Positions 6,838-11,224 of a stretch of 11,224 nt of DNA are shown here, one piece after another; the stretch's first letter is position 1; every line of letters begins with the position of its first letter. Both the position numbers and the translations under genes were made by a program. The stretch is from positions 1-11,224 of the forward strand of contig JAQUNE010000036.1 of the NCBI GenBank assembly GCA_028717765.1. The letters run 5' to 3'. Source of the DNA: Candidatus Omnitrophota bacterium (GTDB lineage Bacteria > Omnitrophota > Koll11 > Gygaellales > Profunditerraquicolaceae). The notes under the pieces were generated by a model that saw nothing but the letters and a program-made list of their open reading frames with translations, was not told the origin of the DNA and ran no database searches.

Positions 6838-7983
6838 CTACTTGGGAAGGGCGCTGTTAATCATTTCTGCGCGGGCATGGGCCACTTCACAGAAATATTC
6901 AACCGGGGTATCCATTGATCCGGTTTCTAAATGCGCATGGGCAGGACACCAAATACAGAGATTAACTAAGGAGCATTTACGGCACTTCTCTAAAAATTCT
7001 TTCTTATTTGAACGCAAGTCCCTAACCTGTGTAACAAAATTCTTCCAGATCTGATCTAAATTACCGTCCCTAAGATCACAAATACACGACGCATGCCAAA
7101 GCGAGGAACAAAGCCGGAAAAATCCATCGTAACTTACGGTGAAACTGCCATTTCCGGTACCACAGTGAAAAAGATGATTGCAGTTAAAATGTTCGAACTC
7201 CGGATTGATCAATTCATTACATCCATTCTTTAAAGCACCGTAGCGTTCAGAGTCCGCATGTTCAATAGCAACGATCTCTTTGGGAGAAAGGCGCTCTGAT
7301 TTTATTTCTTCATTCCTTTTTTTATCCGCATCAAAACGCAGGTGTAGAAACGGGTCAAAACGAAAATAGTCTTTGGTCCTTTCCCGGCAGAACTGCGAAA
7401 TTAGAGGCAATTCATGCACATTAGAACGGATTGCCATAGCCTTATAGCGCACCTTGACCCCATTATCAAGTAACATCTTTAGCCCACGCATGAAAGCAGC
7501 ATAAGAACCTTTCTTTCCGCTTACCTTTTCGTAAGTTTCCTCGGTAACTCCATAGACGGTCACCTCGATATCCCGAGGAGGATATTTCTTAAACAAATCA
7601 ATGTGCTTCTGATTTATCAGCGTGGCATTGGTAAAAACTGAAATAAAAAGCCCTTTTTTCTTCAGGTACATATAAATTTCAAAAAAATCTTCTCTTAAAA
7701 GCGGCTCCCCTCCGGTAAGCAGGCACCATAAAGCACCCAAAGACACAGCTTGGTCGGCAATCTTCTGAATCTCTTGAAAAGAGATTTCTTTTTTCTTTGC
7801 CCCTGGGTCATCTTTGGGCAAATTAATATAACAATGCCGGCAGCTGTTGTTACAGCGCGCGGTAAGCTCCAGGTCAAAAGAAATAACGTTGCGGTTATTA
7901 CGCATTTTCTCCCAAACCGGAAATTCCGGTAAGGAAAGTGAAGATACAAAGGATTCGCTATTTTGCGATTTATTATTTTCCAT
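6838..7983 (-). CDS. Radical SAM/SPASM domain protein (distal copy)
   Basis: A 381-residue radical SAM enzyme with a C-terminal SPASM domain, the architecture of peptide-modifying maturases. The N-terminal core has CNNSCRHC (44-51), whose three cysteines hold the SAM-cleaving 4Fe-4S cluster, GGEP (91-94) for SAM amine binding, and FTNATLI (117-123). A middle stretch around 215-235 has the RN-x-E-x-I then RLSPKEI pattern. SPASM cysteines include C274 (in FHCGTGNGS), C292, C334, C337, C343, C346 and C365, enough for auxiliary clusters. The end, TPVEYFCEVAHARAE (359-373), is shared with the upstream paralogue. The ATG shares one base with the stop of the S26-like gene (TAATG). The substrate is unknown; the PqqD-like neighbour suggests a peptide. 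Confidence 0.93.
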   Translation of the reverse strand: MENNKSQNSESFVSSLSLPEFPVWEKMRNNRNVISFDLELTARCNNSCRHCYINLPKDDPGAKKKEISFQEIQKIADQAVSLGALWCLLTGGEPLLREDFFEIYMYLKKKGLFISVFTNATLINQKHIDLFKKYPPRDIEVTVYGVTEETYEKVSGKKGSYAAFMRGLKMLLDNGVKVRYKAMAIRSNVHELPLISQFCRERTKDYFRFDPFLHLRFDADKKRNEEIKSERLSPKEIVAIEHADSERYGALKNGCNELINPEFEHFNCNHLFHCGTGNGSFTVSYDGFFRLCSSLWHASCICDLRDGNLDQIWKNFVTQVRDLRSNKKEFLEKCRKCSLVNLCIWCPAHAHLETGSMDTPVEYFCEVAHARAEMINSALPK

Positions 7984-8501
7984 TAGAGTATGGGTTTAAG
8001 TGTATTCCTAATTGGCATCGGTATCCTCCTCCAGCACCAGACTAAAAATGGTAGAATCCTCTTACGGCTCAAGAGAACAATCAGGGCTTCTTCCTTCCCC
8101 AGCCCCAAACGTACCTTACGGCCTTTTCTTTCTATTTTTGAAACAAACCCCAGAAGGTTCTCATTCGGAATAAAACCATCCGGGTAAAACAGGCTATCGC
8201 CTTTAATCAGATAACAACCTTTAAGCTGTTTGATCACTCTGTGAATAATCAGCTTCTCCGCGCAAGGATGCATAAAAGCCACTGCCTTGCCAAAGAGCGT
8301 TTTTGCGCAAGATAACGGAGAGATCGTCACGATATCACCGTCTCTGATAAAAGGCGACATACTAAATCCCTTGACCAGAAAGCGGAAAGGTACGCCTTTT
8401 TCCAGCGTTGCCCTCAGAAGCTCGCCTAGCGCTTTTCCGGAGAGGAACAATTCCTCATCGCTGACTACGCAAAATTCTGATTTAGCCTCTTCCAACTTCA
8501 A
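7983..8501 (-). CDS. S24/S26 family signal-peptidase-like serine peptidase
   Basis: A 172-residue protein with the LexA/signal peptidase fold. KGFSMSPFIRDGDIV (44-58) contains the SMxP nucleophile box (S47). IIHRVI (85-90) has His where bacterial LepB has Lys, as in Sec11/SipW-type enzymes. IKGDSLFYPDG (99-109) gives a possible D102. I see no N-terminal membrane anchor; a hydrophobic stretch lies near the C-terminus (about 138-158), interrupted by basic residues. This could be the leader protease of the cassette, but that is inference from context. The frame has no ATG before the catalytic box. The TTG at 8501 lies inside the end of the pqqD-like gene (20-nt overlap), with AAAAGGAAG at 8509-8517 seven bases away. 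A TTG two codons further in is also possible. Confidence 0.82.
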   Translation of the reverse strand: MKLEEAKSEFCVVSDEELFLSGKALGELLRATLEKGVPFRFLVKGFSMSPFIRDGDIVTISPLSCAKTLFGKAVAFMHPCAEKLIIHRVIKQLKGCYLIKGDSLFYPDGFIPNENLLGFVSKIERKGRKVRLGLGKEEALIVLLSRKRILPFLVWCWRRIPMPIRNTLKPIL

Positions 8502-8793
8502 CCAACATCTTCCTTTTGATTAATTCCTGAGTTAAGCCTAAAAGGTCTTTTTCAATCGCATTGGATTCGGCGTCAAAATCCGCGCTCAAATCTTTTGCCA
8601 CCTGTTTTAGGTTTTTTTTGCCGTCTAACCTATCCCAGATCGCCCTTCCTGTTTCATTGAGGGTAAAAATCTCATCCTCTAAATCACCGATACCAGAAGT
8701 GATCGGGATGATAATAAATTCCCCTTGAACCTGGCGCGCCACCACATCTTGTGAAGGCACATAAATTTTTTCTAAGCTTACTTTTGCTTCCAT
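8482..8793 (-). CDS. PqqD-family peptide-binding chaperone (RRE domain)
   Basis: A 103-residue PqqD-like protein. PqqD-type RREs are winged-helix domains that hold the leader of a precursor peptide and present it to a radical SAM enzyme. The N-terminal strands are around 10-30. The typical helical part follows: FTLNETGRAIWDRLDG (43-58), NLKQVAKDLSADFDA (61-75), and a terminal helix with DLLGLTQELIKRKMLV (83-98). It lies between two radical SAM genes and the peptidase-like gene, which is what one expects for a RiPP-type pathway. A strong SD supports the start. Its presence implies a peptide or protein substrate, but no precursor gene is visible nearby. Confidence 0.88.
   Translation of the reverse strand: MEAKVSLEKIYVPSQDVVARQVQGEFIIIPITSGIGDLEDEIFTLNETGRAIWDRLDGKKNLKQVAKDLSADFDAESNAIEKDLLGLTQELIKRKMLVEVGRG
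8509..8517 (-). promoter_or_regulatory. SD-like AAAAGGAAG supporting the TTG start of the S26-like gene
   Basis: Located in the end of the pqqD-like coding region, seven bases before the TTG at 8501. The S26 frame has a stop at 8520-8522 and no ATG between that stop and the catalytic serine box, so a TTG start is required here. Confidence 0.5.
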
Positions 8794-8798
8794 GTTTT

Positions 8799-8805
8799 CC
8801 TCCTT
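8799..8805 (-). promoter_or_regulatory. Shine-Dalgarno AAGGAGG of the pqqD-like gene
   Basis: The reverse complement reads AAGGAGG five bases before the ATG at 8793, inside the 15-nt gap after the second radical SAM gene. It is a near-perfect anti-SD match, suggesting this small protein is translated strongly. Confidence 0.75.
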
Positions 8806-8808
8806 ATG

Positions 8809-9996
8809 CTATTCTTCTACCTTTTTTGCACATAGTTCATCAATTCTTTCTTTCCAGTTTTCTACTTCCCAGGCTACTTCATTTTCTCTCACCAGCCCCA
8901 AGAATCTTGCCTGGGCATGGGCAATTTCACAAAGATATTCAATCGGCGTATCCAATGTACCGTACTCAGACCAGGATTTTGCCGGGCACTGCTCGCAGAG
9001 CCCTTTTAAAAAACAATGCGCGCAACGCTTAAGATAATCTTTATTCTGGGCTTTTAATTTCCTGACTTCAGGAAAAAAATTTGTTACCGCATCTTCCAGC
9101 GAGCCTTTTTTTAGATCATAAATTGTTTGCGGATGCCGCAGCATCATGCAGGGCTGAAAAAATCCGTAGGCATCGACACACCCGCTGGAATTGCCCGATC
9201 CGCAGGAAAAAAGCGTATCGCCCGAGGAACGCATGAATTTAGAACAAAACTCCTGCATCCCTTTTATATATTTATTTTTTTTCCGGGTGAGGACTCGTAA
9301 ACCTTCTTCCGCAGAAAGACGGACTTTTTTGATCTGCTGGCTCTTGGCATCCCTTCTACAACGTAGGTCAAAAAACATCGAATAAGATGGCGGCTGTCCG
9401 TCCATCCAAGGGATGTTTTGCGACCAAACCTCAAATTCGTCTATCTCATCTTTATTCTTCGGCAAAAGCGCGCCCTTTACGACAAAAGGGATTTTGTGTT
9501 TACGCAAAAGGTCAATTCCCCTAAAAGCGGCAGCAAACGAACCCTTGACACCAGTTGCCGCTTCGTAAGATTCTTCTTTCATGCCATAAACAGTAACTTC
9601 CATTTTTTCTCGGGGTGGAGTATGGGCAAACATTTGCGCTAACTCCGGAGTAATTAAGCTGGCATTGGTAAAGATCATCACTTTTAGACCAGACCTTCTA
9701 GCAAAAAGATAAAGCTCTGTAAAATCTTCCCTTAAAAGCGGCTCGCCGCCAGTGAATCTCACGGTCATACAGCCTAAAAGGGCCGCCTCTTTTAAAATCT
9801 CTTTTATCCGGTCAGAAGAAAGCTCTCTTTTTTTTGCCGCGAGGTCATCCTTGGGCAAATTAATACAACAATGGACACAGTTATTATTACAGCGCTCGGT
9901 TAATTCCAGATCCAGCCAGCCTAAAACAGGTTTGAGGCTTTTCTGAAATACTGGCTTATCCCCTTTTGCTATTGAAACGTAAGATTCGCTTTTCAT
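8809..9996 (-). CDS. Radical SAM/SPASM domain protein (proximal copy)
   Basis: A 395-residue paralogue of the gene at 6838-7983. The core has CNNNCVHC (36-43), followed by a fourth Cys, FTGGEPLLREDF (81-92) and IFTNASLI (108-115). The sequence after the cluster motif, INLPKDDLAAKKRELS (45-60), is nearly the same in the paralogue and looks like a subfamily signature. SPASM-type cysteines include C265, C283, C325, C328, C334, C337 and C356, ending in TPIEYLCEIAHAQA (350-363). About 30 extra, charged and coil-like residues follow that motif and are absent in the other copy. The ATG overlaps the kinase stop as ATGA. It probably acts on a peptide presented by the PqqD-like protein; the reaction (thioether, C-C link, epimerisation or other) cannot be read. 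Confidence 0.93.
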   Translation of the reverse strand: MKSESYVSIAKGDKPVFQKSLKPVLGWLDLELTERCNNNCVHCCINLPKDDLAAKKRELSSDRIKEILKEAALLGCMTVRFTGGEPLLREDFTELYLFARRSGLKVMIFTNASLITPELAQMFAHTPPREKMEVTVYGMKEESYEAATGVKGSFAAAFRGIDLLRKHKIPFVVKGALLPKNKDEIDEFEVWSQNIPWMDGQPPSYSMFFDLRCRRDAKSQQIKKVRLSAEEGLRVLTRKKNKYIKGMQEFCSKFMRSSGDTLFSCGSGNSSGCVDAYGFFQPCMMLRHPQTIYDLKKGSLEDAVTNFFPEVRKLKAQNKDYLKRCAHCFLKGLCEQCPAKSWSEYGTLDTPIEYLCEIAHAQARFLGLVRENEVAWEVENWKERIDELCAKKVEE

Positions 9997-10877
9997 TTTA
10001 TAGTTTTTTTCAGTAAACCAATGATCTCTTTGTCTTTGTTAAACTTCTGTACATAACAGGGCACTCCCTGCGCTATCTGTTCGACCAGAACAAGTGTTTT
10101 CTCCCACCAATCCGTAGTAACAAACGGTTTGATCAGGCAACTTAAGATCCTTTTTGTGACTTCATTTTTATCCGTTAATGGTATGAGTCGATTCTCCGGG
10201 GCTTTTTCCAGAAAAAGCAGCGCCTTTAAAGGTACGGATTTTCCTGAAACTGTCGGAACGTCTCCATGGCTCCATGTACCGTAGGCCTTGAATTTCCCGT
10301 TTACCTTGCGTACAATTATCCGGTCATCACAGAGGATATCCGCGTCATCCTTTAAAATCCCCGCCATTGTAGATTTCCCCGCTTCAGAGTGCCCGACAAA
10401 AAGTAACCCCTTGCCATTGAGATCCACCCCGCAGGCATGTAAATAGCAACCCTGTCTGTCCGCCAAAATACGGGCAATCAATATTTGATCGGTAGGAAAA
10501 AGGGTCAGTGAATGTAGCCCGCCTTTTATAAAATGTTCGTCGCGGTCATTATAGATCCTGGCATGGGTATGGTCCTGATTAAAAACTGCAACCCGGTGCA
10601 GGCTCTTATCCTCCGGGGTAGGTGAAATACCTAAATATACCCAAGAAGAATTATTTTTGTAAACTGCCCAGGGTGCTTTACGATAAACTTCTTTACCTAA
10701 ATCCTTATCTTTTAATTCAGGTAAGGAAAAATGGTGCCTGATCGTAACAATATCCTCTCCGGGTTTTTCTGCACTAAAAAAATTAAACTTGGGGTGAAAA
10801 GTCTGGTCAGTAATCGGCAAGTCCGCTTCGACCTGAATGGTAATATCAGCGATTTTAAAGTAACGACGGTGATTCAT
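9993..10877 (-). CDS. Possible separately started HPr-kinase-like protein (internal start in the fused frame)
   Basis: Inside the SPASM-kinase frame, an ATG at 10877 (MNHRRYFKIAD) sits 7 nt after a perfect AAGGAGGG. From there the product would be a complete 294-residue HprK-like kinase. Numbered from this Met, the P-loop GHSEAGKS is at 162-169, CDDR at 183-186 and HGD at 204-206. The radical SAM paralogues end roughly where this domain starts, so the original arrangement was probably two genes. Whether the cell makes the fusion, the free kinase or both cannot be decided from the sequence. Confidence 0.6.
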   Translation of the reverse strand: MNHRRYFKIADITIQVEADLPITDQTFHPKFNFFSAEKPGEDIVTIRHHFSLPELKDKDLGKEVYRKAPWAVYKNNSSWVYLGISPTPEDKSLHRVAVFNQDHTHARIYNDRDEHFIKGGLHSLTLFPTDQILIARILADRQGCYLHACGVDLNGKGLLFVGHSEAGKSTMAGILKDDADILCDDRIIVRKVNGKFKAYGTWSHGDVPTVSGKSVPLKALLFLEKAPENRLIPLTDKNEVTKRILSCLIKPFVTTDWWEKTLVLVEQIAQGVPCYVQKFNKDKEIIGLLKKTIK

Positions 10878-11224
10878 CAGCCAACCCTCCTTAAATTTTT
10901 TGTTTTCTTTAGCCACCGTACAAAGATAATCTATCTTTGCCGTAAATTTCCCATGCTCTAGATAACTATAGACAGGACAAACCCGGCAATTCTGCCTTTG
11001 CTCACAAGCTCCACAGTTATCCTTATACTCTTTCGTAATTTTTATTTTTTTCCCTAATGAAGGGATAAAATTATCCCAGGCATCCTGAAAATTCCCCTTA
11101 CGTAGATCATAACGCAGCTGGGGATCCTTAATAAAACAGCAAAAAGTCATTTTGCCGTAAGGGTCAACATGAAAATCTCTGCGAGAATCTACGCATGAAC
11201 TAAAAAGATACTGATCCGTCTTTG
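9993..11224 (-). CDS. Radical SAM SPASM domain fused to HPr-kinase-like domain (5' end cut by window)
   Basis: The open frame continues past the right edge; 409 residues are visible. The first part (about 1-110) is a SPASM domain. It begins with QYLFSSC, continues with a DPYGKMTFCC segment, and then shows CGACEQRQNCRVCP and a final DYLCTVA. This is the same cysteine pattern as the two radical SAM paralogues downstream, so a radical SAM core very probably lies outside the window. It runs without a stop into a 294-residue HPr-kinase-like domain: YFKIADITIQVEADLPI at its start, then HACGVDLNGKGLLFVGHSEA leading into the P-loop GHSEAGKS, then CDDR, and GTWSHGD further on. HprK-like kinases in RiPP clusters can phosphorylate precursor peptides; that role is inferred here. 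Residue Met at 11150 is internal, not a start. Confidence 0.85.
   Translation of the reverse strand, partial: KTDQYLFSSCVDSRRDFHVDPYGKMTFCCFIKDPQLRYDLRKGNFQDAWDNFIPSLGKKIKITKEYKDNCGACEQRQNCRVCPVYSYLEHGKFTAKIDYLCTVAKENKKFKEGWLMNHRRYFKIADITIQVEADLPITDQTFHPKFNFFSAEKPGEDIVTIRHHFSLPELKDKDLGKEVYRKAPWAVYKNNSSWVYLGISPTPEDKSLHRVAVFNQDHTHARIYNDRDEHFIKGGLHSLTLFPTDQILIARILADRQGCYLHACGVDLNGKGLLFVGHSEAGKSTMAGILKDDADILCDDRIIVRKVNGKFKAYGTWSHGDVPTVSGKSVPLKALLFLEKAPENRLIPLTDKNEVTKRILSCLIKPFVTTDWWEKTLVLVEQIAQGVPCYVQKFNKDKEIIGLLKKTIK
10885..10892 (-). promoter_or_regulatory. Strong internal Shine-Dalgarno at the SPASM-kinase junction
   Basis: The reverse complement reads AAGGAGGG seven bases before the in-frame ATG at 10877. 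In the fused frame the bases encode Lys-Glu-Gly at the domain boundary. It is among the best SD matches in the window, unlike most of the coupled starts, and supports independent initiation of the kinase. Confidence 0.7.

Noticed and set aside
7695..7949. Minus-strand ORF of 84 codons inside the distal radical SAM gene
   Set aside because: Alternate frame of the region encoding the SAM-cluster motif; its Cys-containing translation has no family logic.
6812..8808. Search of intergenic gaps for a precursor peptide, terminator or small RNA
   Set aside because: The gaps are 26 nt or shorter and are explained by ribosome binding sites; no hairpin with a U-tract was seen.
8751..9037. Plus-strand ORFs near the pqqD/radical SAM junction, considered as a precursor peptide
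   Set aside because: Antisense to the SPASM domain and pqqD start, against the direction of the operon, without an SD-led leader-core pattern.
9993..11150. Taking the ATG at 11150 as the start of the kinase-containing gene
   Set aside because: The frame upstream stays open to the window edge and encodes SPASM-like sequence (QYLFSSC, DFHVDPYGK), so this Met is internal.

Overview
The window is a single, fully unidirectional block of minus-strand genes, read from right to left. Genes overlap by 1-29 nt or are separated by at most 26 nt. No stretch of 300 bases lacks a gene, and I see no tRNA, rRNA, CRISPR array, insertion sequence, terminator or plus-strand gene. Both ends are cut: the first gene (right edge) lacks its N-terminus and the last (left edge) lacks its C-terminus.

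Right part (about 6838-11224) is a peptide-modification-like cassette. In transcription order it holds: a protein that ends in a SPASM (radical SAM auxiliary Fe-S) domain and runs in frame into an HPr-kinase-like domain; a second radical SAM/SPASM enzyme; a PqqD-like protein (the RiPP recognition element, RRE, fold); a small S24/S26-type serine peptidase homologue; and another radical SAM/SPASM enzyme. These parts resemble RiPP (ribosomally made, post-translationally modified peptide) machinery, but no precursor peptide gene is visible. The SPASM-kinase junction carries a strong internal Shine-Dalgarno (SD) and ATG, so the kinase may also be made alone.

Middle part (about 4284-6811) has a free-standing EMAP/Trbp111-type tRNA-binding domain protein, a YkgJ-type CxxCxxCC protein, a DUF2156 (lysyl-phosphatidylglycerol synthase C-domain-like) protein, and a DnaQ-type DEDDh exonuclease whose C-terminus looks like a WYL domain.

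Left part (1-4312) has pabB and pabC (4-aminobenzoate branch of folate synthesis, no pabA in view), followed by [NiFe]-hydrogenase maturation genes: a stand-alone C-terminal half of HypF, HypC and HypD. Together HypF, HypC and HypD build and carry the Fe(CN)2CO group of the hydrogenase active site.

The hydrogenase maturation genes, the many Fe-S enzymes and the dense ATGA-type overlaps suggest an anaerobic, probably uncultivated bacterium with a compact genome. The mix of hyp genes with a radical SAM/HPrK-like cassette reminds me of Omnitrophota-like or deltaproteobacterial genomes, but this is a low-confidence guess. All functions are read from motifs; nothing was searched against a database.
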